NCBI RefSeq assembly: GCF_901709675.1
Contig: NC_051093.1
Coordinates: forward strand, 1,816,553-1,880,552
DNA length: 64,000 bases
Source: Syngnathus acus
Taxonomy: Eukaryota > Chordata > Actinopteri > Syngnathiformes > Syngnathidae
Reading direction: 5' to 3'
Within the stretch, counting starts at the first letter, position 1. Every line of letters begins with the position of its first letter. This document shows positions 1-12,793 of the stretch, piece after piece. Made by a program: the position numbers and the translations under genes. The notes beneath the pieces are model-generated. The model searched no databases. It was not told the origin of the DNA and was given only the letters and a program-made list of their open reading frames with translations.

Positions 1-1013
1 TCTTAAACATTAAAATAAAAAGCTCTTTGTTGCTGCGGTCCAGAGTGGCCACTGTCCATCCGAACTCTGGTGTTCCCATCGGGCTTTTCCCCAGAGCGCT
101 TCATTCGCTGTCCACACATTTTGCCGCATCCAGAAACGTTTACGCATCAAGCAGCATTTCCTCCCGTGCGCTCACTTTGCTGTCCATCAATTTTGTCTGT
201 GGGGTGAGGCAAAAACATGCAGCATGATGTGGACTTTTCTTGGCATACAATTGTAATCAAGTTTGCTCAAATGGTAGCCGCTTGAAAGAATCAAAGCTAC
301 ATCCCGAACAAATGCCATTTGCCTGTGCTGTTTACATTATTATATCAACAATAGTTGCCTAAAATGCAGATATGGCATGTGTAAAGATCACATTGGCAGC
401 AGAGATGAAATGCAAAATATATGACATGTATTCTAAGCATGCATTTATACAAATAAAGGTCTTCTCCTGATAAACACGACCATAGCAAAATCTGCAAGGT
501 TGATACCAAAACATTATATAAAAAACACTCTATAAAACATAAAATTATCATATACATGCTAATAAATAAGTTACGAACACAAATGGTGAAGCAACATATG
601 TAGAGCAACAATAAAAATACTCACTGGCTTATATTCTTTCTCCTCTGTGAAAACCATTTTAGACTGCAGCTTGCTGAGTCAAGTTGCAAATGTATTCGTT
701 TGTCTGTGTATTGTACTGCCCCTTGGTGGCCAAGTTGTTCACACACCCTCACGCACAAAATGAGGGGTTGGTACAGAATAACACCATTCCCGTTCATTTC
801 AATGGAGAAAGATGACAAAAGCAGATTTTCTAGAGCAAAATGTGTAAATGCCGAGTTCAAAAAAATAGTTAAAACGGTCAGAAAAGCGTAATAATTTTTC
901 AATAAATCGTAGATTATAAAAAAAAAGTAGGGCTCAGGCATCTGGGAAGATTAAAACTATTTACTCTTGCCGATGAGTTCACAATTGTCCTCAGTTCGTT
1001 TACTTTTTTCAAT
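1..1013. other. No gene seen; likely contains msrb1 3'UTR
   Basis: Mostly AT-rich, with only short ORFs that lack family character. Because msrb1 runs on the minus strand and ends at 1014, part of this stretch should be its 3'UTR, and a selenoprotein needs a SECIS hairpin there. I looked on the minus strand for the ATGA...AA...GA core and did not find a convincing one by eye, nor a clean AATAAA. Confidence 0.5.
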
Positions 1014-2090
1014 TTATGATTCGTGACAGCATTTCTCAGCATGCAGATGCAGAGATTGAGGGAATTCCTCTACTGTACCTTTAGGGATGAACTTCAGTGA
1101 GCTGCTGAATATTCAAAAACGAGACAAGCCTCTGGCGGGCCCGTCGTTGACAAACTCGTGGCCGAGGCCATTTCCACACTTGCCACATGACACCTGGAGC
1201 GAAACAAAATTTCTCGAGTGATTTCTGGGGCCGTCACAATCATATAGTTTTAGAATGAATCATTCTACAACATGTCAGTTGCGGGTCACTCATACTACAA
1301 CTGAAAAAAAAGTGTTAAATTAACTTTGCGATCGGTGTCTATTTGTGATTTTCTTGGGATTGTACCTTGAAGGCTCCAGGTCTCTCCAGATGTTTGGCCA
1401 CGCTGTCTTGATGGACGGTCTCCGTGAAGGCGGGCCAAGGAGATGAATGTTCAAACTTGGAGCGGCTGGTGAAAAGATGATGGTCACACTTTGCACACGC
1501 GTAAATTCCTATAGGATGACAAAAAAGAAAAATGAGACCCCATGAAATGAACATAACAGTTTGCTGATCCCATGAGAATTGATATGATCCGAGAAGCAAT
1601 CATTTTTGTGATGATGATGACGACGTGGAATGGAGGTTAGGTCATCTGCCTCACACCTGTTGCCCAAAGGCAACCACTTCACGTTGAAAACAGATGACTG
1701 GATGATGACAACATTCGGGATGCTACTTGTCAAATCAGGAAGTAGTGTAAGGGTTGTGCAACCTACAAAGTTTGTTACAAAAGTTCGTACTTCATATAAT
1801 AAAACTTGGCCGGGGTGGACCATTAAAGACAATTGCACTGCTATGTCACTTATTGATAACACATATTTAACTCACACAGCTGTCGAGGAATTTACAGAAC
1901 TACAGCTAAATAACTCGAGTCCAGCTTGGGCTAAACGGCTAGCTCGCCACCGTTGACTTCGAACATTAAAGAGTTGTAAGTGGCAACGGAACTATGAAAG
2001 AACATTGAGTAAAGAGGCATCAGTGGTAACAGCACCTGGTTTGAAGTGGTCTTTGTAAACCTCCCGACCATAGAAGGAACAAAACGACAT
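1014..2090 (-). CDS. msrb1: Methionine-R-sulfoxide reductase B1 (selenoprotein R)
   Basis: Reduces methionine-R-sulfoxide in proteins, in cytosol and nucleus. Three coding exons on the complement: 2036-2090, 1366-1508 and 1014-1193, all with GT-AG ends and matching phase, giving 125 residues (the usual MsrB1 size). The protein starts [19 protein letters not shown]. Zinc-binding cysteines are visible as CAKC (23-26) and CGKC (69-72). The catalytic residue lies in RFU-IFSS: codon 93 is TGA (complement of 1113-1115), and reading continues 32 more codons to TAA at 1014-1016, as in vertebrate MsrB1. An automatic caller would end the protein at the TGA. Human MSRB1 sits in the same cluster as NDUFB10, RPS2 and TBL3, which supports orthology. 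Paralogues msrb1a and msrb1b exist in some fish; I cannot choose between them. Confidence 0.93.
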
Positions 2091-2298
2091 TTTTTTCCAC
2101 CTGCGTTTGGCCAAATTTGCCCAACAGTGTTCTAATGATAAAGTGCCTCAAAATCAACGTAGCCACCAACAACTTCCGGCCTAGAGTCACATACCATTCA
2201 AAATAAAACCGGAAACGCCCATCAAGAGCTCACCCTCGTAAATTAAATATCTATCGGTTTGCCAGCAGCGTGCACAGTGAAATATAATGGCTTCAATC

Positions 2299-2619
2299 CA
2301 GGGGTGTCAAACTCTTTTTTTCTCGCGGGCCACATTGTAGTCATAGCTTCTTTCAGAGGGCCATTATGACTGTCAACCCAAATAAATGTATGAGCACTTC
2401 ATATTATATACAGTAAAAGCTACAAAACAAACTGACAAATAACTCGTTTTCAAATCAGACGAGTAAAAACTGGTCAAATATTTTTTTTAAAAAAAGATAT
2501 TAAAAGTGAAGACAATTTGCAATTCTAGTAATGACACACGAATTTGATGCACAATTTGTCTTGTCATAAAATGATGTGGCGGGCCGTATCTGGCCCCCGG
2601 GCCTTGAGCTTGACACCTG
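2299..2619. mobile_element. hAT-type MITE (copy A)
   Basis: Begins CAGGGGTGTCAAACTC and ends GAGCTTGACACCTG, an imperfect terminal inverted repeat. It is non-coding. Inside it carries the same sequence, in inverted orientation, as the element at 20000-20326. Flanking target duplications are not clear here. It lies between the msrb1 start and the tex2 leader. Confidence 0.75.
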
Positions 2620-3535
2620 CCAAGTTTAGTTTAAAGTTTAAACTAAATTCAAAACGACGTGTGTACAATTGTGCAATACAGGCGGTGCGATTACATAAGT
2701 ATTGGCAACAGGATGAGTAGCGCTGTCAAGCTTTAACCTTCTACTCCAAAAGTAATCTGGATTAAGAGATTCGTCCAGTCTACCGCTCTCTGGAGACCAA
2801 TAATCACATTATGATGCTTTGGTTTGACGCCCGCTGAAAGGACACAAAGAGACGACACTGTAACGCTTTGGTGTGACGCCGAAAAGAAGCAAGAGACGAG
2901 CGCTAAAGTAGCCCTCCTGTAATTTCTTTTTTGCGTGGGGGAAAGGGTAACCTGAGTAACAAAGACTAGTCTCTGAAGTTTTTTTTTTTTTTACGTACGT
3001 GCCGTTTCTTGCGGCACACGCCAAGAGTTTCTTCGCAAAATTGCGGGGCAGTTGGAACACATTCGACTGAGTTTATGCATCTGTCGCTCGTCCCTGCTCC
3101 GTGACACGCCGTCAAGATCTTCCCCACTTGACTGTCAAAGGTAGTTAACGTTTTCCAGGACGGGAAATACAGAATTATGTTTCCCAAAGCAAATGGCAAG
3201 GGTACAAAGGCAGAAGCCTTTTACATTTTGCTATCATTCTGGATGCAGGATGCAGCGCAGGAGAGATGTCTGTGCAACGTTCCCACCTTGATAATTCTGT
3301 TTTGACTGTTTGAACAGTGTCTGCGCTATTGCAAGTATTTTAAAATGAGTGATGGGATTTAATTTCTTTGTTCTGACGTTGGATGTCTGCGTTTTGAACT
3401 GTTAATGCATTAATCCCGCAAGTGTCACCTAATAAGTTTTTTTTGGTCACATTTTTCAGGGTGATGCTCGCTCCAGTGGGCCGTGAATTGATTTCATCTT
3501 AGCCATTCTTCTTGGACTAACTTTTTCTAAGCAGT
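2620..3535. other. msrb1/tex2 intergenic and tex2 5' leader
   Basis: No gene. Around 2816-2900 there is an imperfect two-copy repeat of a CTTTGGTxTGACGCC-type unit. A splice acceptor (TTTTTCAG) ends at 3459, so the tex2 coding exon is preceded by about 76 nt of 5'UTR, and an untranslated first exon must lie further upstream. I could not place it. Confidence 0.5.
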
Positions 3536-6500
3536 ATGGAAGAGCGTAAGCTCTTCTTAAACATGAACTACAACAAGGAGGGTACCACAGTAGCCTTCTC
3601 CAAAGACAAACCTTTGGAGATGGAGCCCGACCAGAGCCCATTAAGCTACCAACTGCCTCATCCACCATCCTTTCCGGCCTCTTCTGACGATTTGTCCGCA
3701 TCATCCTCCGCGCGTATTTTTCCGGCTGCCAGCCTGTTCAAATTATCCTCAACAGACTTGAGAGGAAAACCTCAGGTCTCCCGCAAGGTTGCGGGGGATG
3801 CCAACATCTCTGAGCCAGACTCAAGGCTTGAGTTGCATCCATTGATGAACACAAAGACCGAGACAGCAGACACCCAGCCCGCAGGTGGATTCTCAAATGA
3901 GCAAAATGACCAACAAACACCCCATCCGATAGACCCCATGACAGAGAACCGATGTAGAGAGCACTCTAAGGCCCTGCAAGAGTTTCAGAGCAAGGTCAAT
4001 CAAACCACGCGTAGTGAGGAGAGCTGGAGTTTGGGCGTGGCCGGCACAGCGGGACGAGAAGATGCAGACCTGACATCCCAGAGGACATCCGAAGGCGATG
4101 GATGCGGTGCTCATGTGAGAAGACGTCGGTGGAGCTCCATTGTGTCTCCAGAACAGGGGCGGTCCAATAGAGACGGCATTCCCACCTGCACTGATATGAA
4201 AAAGGCGGCGCTCCTGCCAAACAAATCGAGTGCTGCACAACGGCGCGGAATGTATGGTGCCGGGATGCCGGACACATCCTTTCAGAATTACTGGATCTTC
4301 TTGGCAGGCCTGGTGCTTTATGTGTTGTCCACCGTGCCCTTAGCCTCTTACGTGACCGGTGTGTCAGTGGGGGTCGTCTGCGGATTCATTGTGGGCTTGG
4401 CGCTCGCCTTTGTACTCGCTGCCCGATGCTCCGGCTCCACAAGAAAATCGTGCTACGCCAAGCCCACGAATAGACAACCACTGGATGGCCAGCCCACGGC
4501 AGCAGAAACCTTTGAGGTAAAAATCAATATTATTAACAGTGACCAGCTCAGTGGCCTAGTGGTAAAGTGTCCGCCCTGAGACTGGAAGGTTGTGGGTTCA
4601 AACCCCGGCCGGGTCATACCAAAGACTATAAAAATGGGACCCATTGCCTCCCTGCTTGGCACTCAGCATTAAGGGTTGGAATTGGGGGGTTAGATCACCA
4701 AATGATTCTCGAGCGCGGCACCGCTGCTGCTCACTGCCCCCCTCTCCCCCAGGGGATGGATCAAAATCACACGGGGATGGGTTAAATGCAGAGGACAAAT
4801 TTCACCACACCCAGATGTGTGTGTGACGATGATCATTGGGACTTAACTTAAAAGAACAACCGGGTTTTTACTTTTTTTGTATCTGAATGTATTTCAGGGT
4901 TGGCTGACTCAAACAGCGAGCTACAACACGGAGACCTTCCACCGCTCTGCCACATATCCCGTCTTTGCGAGCCTGGCAGGCAGTTGGCTGCAACTGTCCT
5001 ACCTGCGAGCATCCGATGGGCCGACCCAAGAGAGCACCTGCTGGCCTTCGCGTACCTACCAGCTGGCAAACTCCCGGGTTGGTCCATCTCGCTGCACCGA
5101 AGCCATAGCGGGCCTTCGCGTCAGCGGTACAAATTCCCTTCTGTTGATTGCCAACAACAGGTAACTCTCGCACCTCCCGGTTTGGCTCGGAAGAGGCTCT
5201 GGAACAAGAAATACCCCATCTGCATCACTCTGGCTGAGGGGGAAGTTGGGGAGGAGAATGTGGAGGAAGGGCAGGAGGGAGAGGGCTCAAAAAGAAATGC
5301 TGCCATCCCTGAGCATAACCCACCTCCCGTCGTTACCTTCTACCTGTTTGCCCACACGGGACGAGAGAAGGAGGAGTGGTTTGAGAACCTCCGCTCTGCT
5401 TCCACCCTTGGCGCCACAATCTCTGAGATCACAGGTAAGCAGACACTTCATTAGGCACATTGCACTTTAAAGATACAGCAGTGCCTTGAGAAGAGATTTA
5501 TTTGTTCCATCTTTGAGACAAAGAAAAACAGACATTATTGACAGTGGAGACACTTTCAGTCTCGTCCTTTCTCTCACTCCTGACACCTGTGGGTGGAGAT
5601 GCTGATGAAGGCAACAGAGAGGAGCATCCTAACCTCCCAGAGCCAATATGGGCCAGAAAATTGCTGGACTACACAGCCTACATGAAGCAGCTGGTTGACT
5701 CGGACGGTTGCGGCCACGTTCAAGACTCCGACGTGAGTGGCGGCGATTCGGGAAAGCCCGCTGCTCAGAAAAAGGTCAATGACCAGCACGCCCAAAGTTG
5801 ACTTAGCGCTTACCTAAAATGTAAAAGGTGCTCTCAATCAAGTGAGACTCCAAATTCACAAGCGTACATGATCGTTAGAAGCACGACTCCTCTTTCACAT
5901 TGTGGACATTTTGAACAGACGCCGTCCGATGGCACCGAAGGAGCTCGAGCCGAGTCAAGTGCAGATTGTGAAGCAGAGCGAGACCCAGCGGGGGGCCAAA
6001 CCGCCTGGATGAATTCAATGGCGGGCAGGATCTTCTGGATCTTTCTACATGATCAATACTGGACCAACGTAGTTGCCTGCAAGATCCAGCAGAAACTGTC
6101 AAAGTTCAAGGTAAGCGGGAAAGACAAATTACAGACTTTGGTATCGATTCTAATTCGTCCTAACGGGGCCACGATGTTGGCATTTTTCCATCCATCCGAA
6201 ACTTGTTCCATACTCGTAAAAAAGTCGCGATCCTAATGCGTCGATTGTGTTTGGACAAAGTTCTCCTAAAAGATGAAGTCTGTCTCACTCAAGTTAAAGT
6301 ACTTCATGAGCGAGATGACCCTGGTGGACCTGGACATGGGCACCTGCTTGCCTCAAATTCTCAGCATCTCCAAACCCACACTGGACAGCAGAGGTGCGGA
6401 AACGCGGCGTAAAGGTGGGCGCAGCAACGCGGGTTCACAATGAGCACATCGTTTGTTTTAGGTCTGTGGCTGGACCTGCAGATCATGTACAGCGGCTGCT

Positions 6501-7468
6501 TTCGAATGACCCTGCAAACCAAGATCAACCTGAGCAGACTGGGGAAAGAGGATCAAGACGAGGCTCAGCCAGAACGGTAAATCAATGGCTGAGTAAATTT
6601 GCCCATTTATAAAATACATATTCATGTAGACTTCACAGGTTTAAAAAAAAAAAAGACGAATAATAGTAGTGCCTTGTAGAGATCGTAATATTTTCCAAAC
6701 GCAGGTTGTCTAAACTAGCGGACAGCGATGAAGAGTCATCCGGTGTCGATGAAGACGATGTCCTACCCGCTGAGCCGCAGGCGTGTGGGTCAGAGACGGC
6801 AGCGGCTGCTGCTTCAGCTGACATGTAGGTTAACACTCTGCGGGGATTGTCGTTCAAGAGGTGAAACATTTTGGACCCTAAGAATGTGTACCACCCACAC
6901 ACTGAAACAGGAACTCAGCAGGCAGCACCAGTAGGAAGATTCTGAATTTTATGGACAAGCTAGCAAAGTCCAAATATTTCCAGAAGGCCAGAGAGAATGA
7001 GTACATCAGGAAGAAAATAGACGAGGTGACCAACATGCCTCTGATGCTCACCGTAGAAGTTCTGGAACTCTCCGGAACTCTGGCCATTAACATCCCGCCT
7101 CCCCCTTCTGACAGGATCTGGTATTTGCTGTCTTTCTTCTCTTGTGTCTCAGGATACAAGTGGTACAAGCAAAACATTTAGATTTTTTTTTTTTTTCAGG
7201 TACAGTTTCCGGGCACCTCCCAAGTTGGACCTTTGTGTGCATCCCATGCTTGGGGAGAGAGAGGTCAACTTCTCTCAAGTCACAGAGTGGATTGAGAGAA
7301 AGCTCAGAGCAGAGTTCCAGGTCAGTGTCACTTCCTGACAAGTCGTGTTTTCTGAACAGCAAACAAAACACCTGCTGTCGTCAACAGAAATTGTTTGTCA
7401 TGCCCAACATGGATGATTTCTTTGTGCCTCTCATGACATGGCCCGTTAGGCCATTCGCACCCTGTTAA
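3536..7468 (+). CDS. tex2: Testis-expressed protein 2 (TEX2), SMP-domain lipid transfer protein
   Basis: ER-anchored protein with a PH-like and an SMP (TULIP-fold) domain, related to yeast Nvj2, thought to move lipids at ER contact sites. Eleven coding exons: 3536-4516, 4898-5077, 5161-5434, 5560-5732, 5919-6110, 6294-6393, 6462-6576, 6705-6824, 6911-7120, 7200-7320 and 7388-7468, giving 848 residues in one frame. The N-terminal 250 residues are polar and low in complexity. A hydrophobic hairpin, about 251-298, is the membrane anchor. The PH-like part holds SLARKR-like and KYPICI motifs (about 340-530). The SMP domain starts near GRIFWIFLHDQYW (about 570) and runs past VNIPPPP-like INIPPPPSDR to VMPNMDD. 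The first intron holds a SINE. It is shorter than human TEX2 (about 1130 residues), mainly at the N-terminus, so the tex2-like paralogue is possible. Exon 4's acceptor (5559) is the least certain. Confidence 0.9.
4540..4856 (+). mobile_element. tRNA-derived SINE in tex2 intron 1
   Basis: Starts with a tRNA-like head: box A-like TGGCCTAGTGGTAAAGTG and box B GGTTCAAACCC about 35 nt later, the internal Pol III promoter. A tRNA-unrelated body follows, ending in a tail motif (GGGTTAAATGCAGAGGACAA) that is common in fish SINEs. Same strand as tex2. The edges are approximate because no clear target duplication was found. Confidence 0.75.
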
Positions 7469-8096
7469 GAGTCGACTTTATCACCAGCCATCCCCCATGG
7501 AGACCTACCAGCGGTGGATAAAAATGCTCATTGGCTGCTCTGATGTGAATGAGTAGCCATTTTTCAGTGATGATTCTTGAGGATGGTCATATGGCTGCAC
7601 TTATTATTAATGTATTGAATCAGATTTTTTAAATCAGTGATTTTTATTATCAGCATTTACGAGGGAGTGATTGGGAGAGAACCCACCCCCAGATATTCAT
7701 TGGAAAAGTCCTATGCTGAGGCTGGAGTGATATCTCATCAAAAAAAAAAAATGCTGGACAGAAATTATGCTTGTCTTACATGTCCAAAGCAAGATGTTTC
7801 AAATGTAATAAGTGACTCTGTTGGTTCAATAAAAAAAGTGTTCAAAACATTAATTCGTATTTTTTTTATTTATTTTTTTTTAAATCTTGTAAGGTTCTTT
7901 GCTGACATCTGTTGGTTGCCCAAAGCCTTCAACTCCGACCTTTACTCCTCAACCTTGTTTGGGAGAAAATAGTCTGAATTTTAAATAAGGAATTTTCAAC
8001 GTCATATTTTTTTAAAATACCAAAACTAAACTGTTGTCAGGCGATATGTTTTCATAAAATAAAAGTTGCTATTGACCTCCAGCCGTCGTCCATTGC
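7469..8096. other. tex2 3'UTR and intergenic
   Basis: Follows the tex2 stop. An AATAAA is present near 7829. Several T- and A-runs. No ORF with family character. Confidence 0.5.
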
Positions 8097-8106
8097 GCGC
8101 ATGCGC
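8097..8106. promoter_or_regulatory. Candidate NRF-1 site upstream of ndufb10
   Basis: GCGCATGCGC is the perfect palindromic core bound by nuclear respiratory factor 1. It lies 70 bp before the ndufb10 start codon, where the core promoter is expected. NRF-1 is an established regulator of nuclear genes for respiratory subunits. Motif match only. Confidence 0.6.
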
Positions 8107-8175
8107 CACTTCGAGAGGAGAACTGTCGAGGTCGAATTGTAGGATTTCTCCTGCATAGACTCAAAAGAAGGTAAA

Positions 8176-9343
8176 ATGCCGTCCGACTTTGATAAGGACG
8201 CCTACCCGGAGCCTCCACGGCAAACTCCGGTTGTGGACAAACAGACGGCTCTGCCGAACCCGGCCTTGATTTTGACTAAGCTCTTCTATTACTCCGTGGA
8301 CCTGCCTGTCACCACATTTCGAGGTAAACGAAGCTAATGCAGCTAGCTGCCTACTAGCACAACAAAACGGTTACAGCTGCCGCATAATGACGCCAACTAT
8401 AAATTGAACACATTATGTGCTGTATTGCAAGATGTTTTTGCAAGAGTTTTTAATTGAACAAAATTGCATAAAAAAATACGGTGGTTGTGGCTGTTGTCAG
8501 TCACACGAAGTTGCATTTTTAAACTAACGAAAATTCGCCAGGATTACACATGCAACATTAAAAGCATTTTTTTCATAATTTTCGAGTTATATACTATACT
8601 GTATGTCATCCCACCAAGCTTGAGTTCAACCACGTGTCTTTAAAAAGCAAGTGGACAGTAGTTACTACGTCACTGAAAATGATGATGGATGCCCCCCCAC
8701 CCACACACGTTTTAAACATTTTTACTCCAAAATGTGCTTTGCCATCTTTTCTTTTTAGAGGTCGTTGACAGCATTCAGGCAAAAAACAAGCCTGTCTACT
8801 ACCATCAGAAGTTCCGCCGCGTTCCCGACCTGACCCAGTGCCAAGAAGGGGATTACCTGTGCTACTATGAGGCTGAGATGCAGTGGCGGAGAGACTTGTG
8901 AGATCACATCTTGCCTTCAGTCCGAGTGGACATGAACTTCAACTTAGATCCCGATACAACAGCAGTATGAAAAATTCTGCATGTAATGCTCAATTTTGGC
9001 TCTCACCACAGCAAAGTGGACCAGGAAATTGTGAAGATAATCCAGGAGCGTATGAGGGCCTGTAATCAGAGAGAGGGCTCCAGCTTCCAGCAGAACTGCT
9101 CCAAGGAGATAGAGCAGTTCAATGAGGTTACCAAGAACTACCAGTTGCGCTGTACGTTTCTCACTTGATTGCTTCATGCTCCAACACATTTCCTCAACCG
9201 TTTATTTTTTTTACCTTGGAAATAATTTCATGGGTTCTTGTCTTGACACAGATGGGGACCTCGGAGCATATGCCAGCGGCAGGAAATGTCTGATGAAGCA
9301 AAAGGAGAGGATGATGGCAGCAGCTCAGACTCAAACTGCTTAA
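8176..9343 (+). CDS. ndufb10: NADH dehydrogenase 1 beta subcomplex subunit 10
   Basis: Accessory subunit of mitochondrial complex I, on the intermembrane-space side of the membrane arm. Four exons: 8176-8323, 8759-8897, 9012-9151 and 9252-9343, 172 residues, like mammalian NDUFB10. Recognisable parts are the start [71 protein letters not shown] and [14 protein letters not shown]. The paired cysteines expected for the disulfide-bonded helices are present (Q-C-Q, Y-L-C, A-C-N-Q, Q-N-C). No N-terminal presequence is seen, as usual for this subunit. AATAAA at 9376-9381. It is divergently placed from msrb1 and convergent with rps2, matching the human cluster. Confidence 0.96.
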
Positions 9344-9375
9344 CTGTTCTCATCTAACCTGTGTAATAGTTGTAA

Positions 9376-9381
9376 AATAAA
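9376..9381 (+). terminator. ndufb10 poly(A) signal
   Basis: AATAAA 33 nt after the ndufb10 stop codon. Confidence 0.8.
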
Positions 9382-9485
9382 GTGTTTAAATCAACAGTCT
9401 CTTTTTATCCATTAAGTAAATCATGCAAGTTTTTCCTAGGACAGAGTTATTTAGTAGCCTCAGTTGACTTGATTTCACTTCTTCT

Positions 9486-10232
9486 TGGTATGGCGCCGTG
9501 AGTGGCTGCCTCCCAGCAGTGTTCTCTCTTTTCCTCTTTATTTCCTTCTTTTCTCCTTTTTCTTTCTGTCTTTTTGTCCATTCGGCGATGCTGGTGCCTT
9601 CTACCGCACCTCGGTATCTCTTCGGATCGGATATTTTTTATTTATTTTTTTCTTCCTGGGACCGGGATCATCGGTCGAGACCAGCGTAACTCTACGACGG
9701 CTTCCTGCTTATCCGGCCAGTGATGACCGGGTCCCTCGCCTTGGCCTTGCAGCCGCAACCCCTGTGGGGAGTCCGCTCCCTCGTGCTCGTCGGAACCAAC
9801 GACTTTCGCCATGCTAGCCCCGTGGTGACCATCTGCACGTGCCCCGACTGGGTGCCCAGGACACTGCTCACACGTTTGCCTGCTTTGTGATGTTTTCACC
9901 GATTCACGACCACGGTCCATTGGGCGCCGTTGAACTGGACTGCCCTTACACCTGTCTATGGACCCCGTGGAGGCTATTTTGTGTGTTTTGGGGTGTTCTC
10001 CTGTATTGAGGGGTGCTGGTTGGCCGCTGTTACTTTTTTTCCTTTGTCTTTTAGCTTTGTTTTTGCTTTGATGGCTTTTATCTTGTGCACTTTCTGGCGC
10101 CGTTGTGTGGCAGCCTTATGAGAGCCTATTGAGTTGCGCTCATGCCATCTGTCTTTTGTATACCCTCTCTGTGGTATGGATACTGCTGGGGCCTGAATTT
10201 CCCCACCCCTGGGGATCAATAAATATTCAATC
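9486..10232 (+). mobile_element. Probable non-LTR retroelement remnant
   Basis: Opens with GCGCCGTGAGTGGCTGCC, passes a T/C-rich stretch and ends CCCCTGGGGATCAATAAA followed by ATTCAATCAATTCC. The short GGGGATCAATAAA end is typical of fish CR1/Rex-like non-LTR elements. No reverse transcriptase remains, so it is either an internally deleted copy or a non-autonomous relative. The edges and class are uncertain. Confidence 0.5.
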
Positions 10233-10459
10233 AATTCCATATAATCACCATGGAAGTTGAATGCCAACGTACAGGTGTTGAGTAAATTTGTCATAGCAGA
10301 AATGTATATCAAACTTATTCTAACACGTCATTGCTCATCCAAATTAAGTTCTTACTGCTCAAAACAAAAACATACTAGTGAGCATTTTGTTTGTGACAAT
10401 TTTTGCCAGTTTAATTTTGGAGACAGACAAGGTACAAGGGTTGTAATGTTTATCAGACT

Positions 10460-10465
10460 TTTATT
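10460..10465 (-). terminator. rps2 poly(A) signal
   Basis: AATAAA on the minus strand, 25 nt past the rps2 stop. Confidence 0.7.
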
Positions 10466-10489
10466 TCAACAGTTTCACTGTACAAAAGT

Positions 10490-11954
<1,465 letters not shown>

Positions 11955-12236
11955 TTGCTGTGGAATTTAATGCCAAACATTAATCGGAGCCTAATCGGAA
12001 ACGTATTCGAGACGAGAAGTATTCGGGATCTCAGTGCATAAACACGCGAGTTTCGCCGCCATATTCGTGAAAAAGGACGACACAATGGTGCTCAAAATGT
12101 ATTTAACGGCTCAATAATATCATCGGTTTCAAAAATAATACAGTTTTAAAATATATTCCAGCACGCAGTCGTAAGATTGAGAGACAGATGCGTACGATTT
12201 TGTCGGATTCGGTGTTTGTATGTGTAGTGTACTTAC

Positions 12237-12260
12237 GTGATCGTTATAACAGGAAGAAGG
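12237..12260 (-). promoter_or_regulatory. rps2: rps2 untranslated exon 1 with 5'TOP start
   Basis: On the minus strand CCTTCTTCCTG leads into GATCAC followed by the donor GTAAGT. The matching acceptor (TTCCACAG, exon from 11957) lies three bases before the ATG. A pyrimidine run at the cap site is the 5'TOP element that couples ribosomal protein translation to mTOR/LARP1. The exact start base is inferred. Confidence 0.65.
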
Positions 12261-12663
12261 CCTGGCCGTGGGCCCGCTGCCTTTTATTCACATGAAACAT
12301 CGCGATATTTAGAGGTTCTCGCAACATACTGCCCAGTAGTGGCTAGTTTTTGCTACAACATCTTTAAGAAATTCGCAGAAGAGGACGAATATTGTTTGCA
12401 ACTTACAAAACTACATTCAAATTAATACATCATATAAAAATATAATAATTCATTTTAAATTTGTGAGTTGAATCTCACTAGATTATGATTTGTTTAACAC
12501 CAGACATGTTTTGATTTTTTACCAAAATATTCTATTTATTGAAACAAATACTTCAGTGTCCAAAAAAGCCATTTGAAACACATTCTATATTTTCCTTTTC
12601 CTTTACCCCCCCAAAAAAAGAATCAAAGTTTCTACCACAATTGTTACGTTTGGTAATCCTAGT

Positions 12664-12669
12664 TTTATT
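12664..12669 (-). terminator. rnf151 poly(A) signal
   Basis: AATAAA on the minus strand, 125 nt past the rnf151 stop. A second candidate lies further on near 12533. Confidence 0.55.
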
Positions 12670-12793
12670 TACAAAATAAATATGAAAAAGAGCACAACAA
12701 TGTCCCACATTCACTCACTTTCATGTGTGATAAACCTATCTGCATATTCCAACACACAACACCTATGAAATAAAGACATTCTTCCTTCAACTG

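Noticed and set aside
621-941. 106-codon minus-strand ORF past msrb1
   Set aside because: Low-complexity, hydrophobic, with no conserved features; more likely 3'UTR or intergenic.
3893-4277. Long minus-strand ORFs opposite tex2 exon 1
   Set aside because: Antisense shadows of a long GC-balanced exon; no family character and no splice context.
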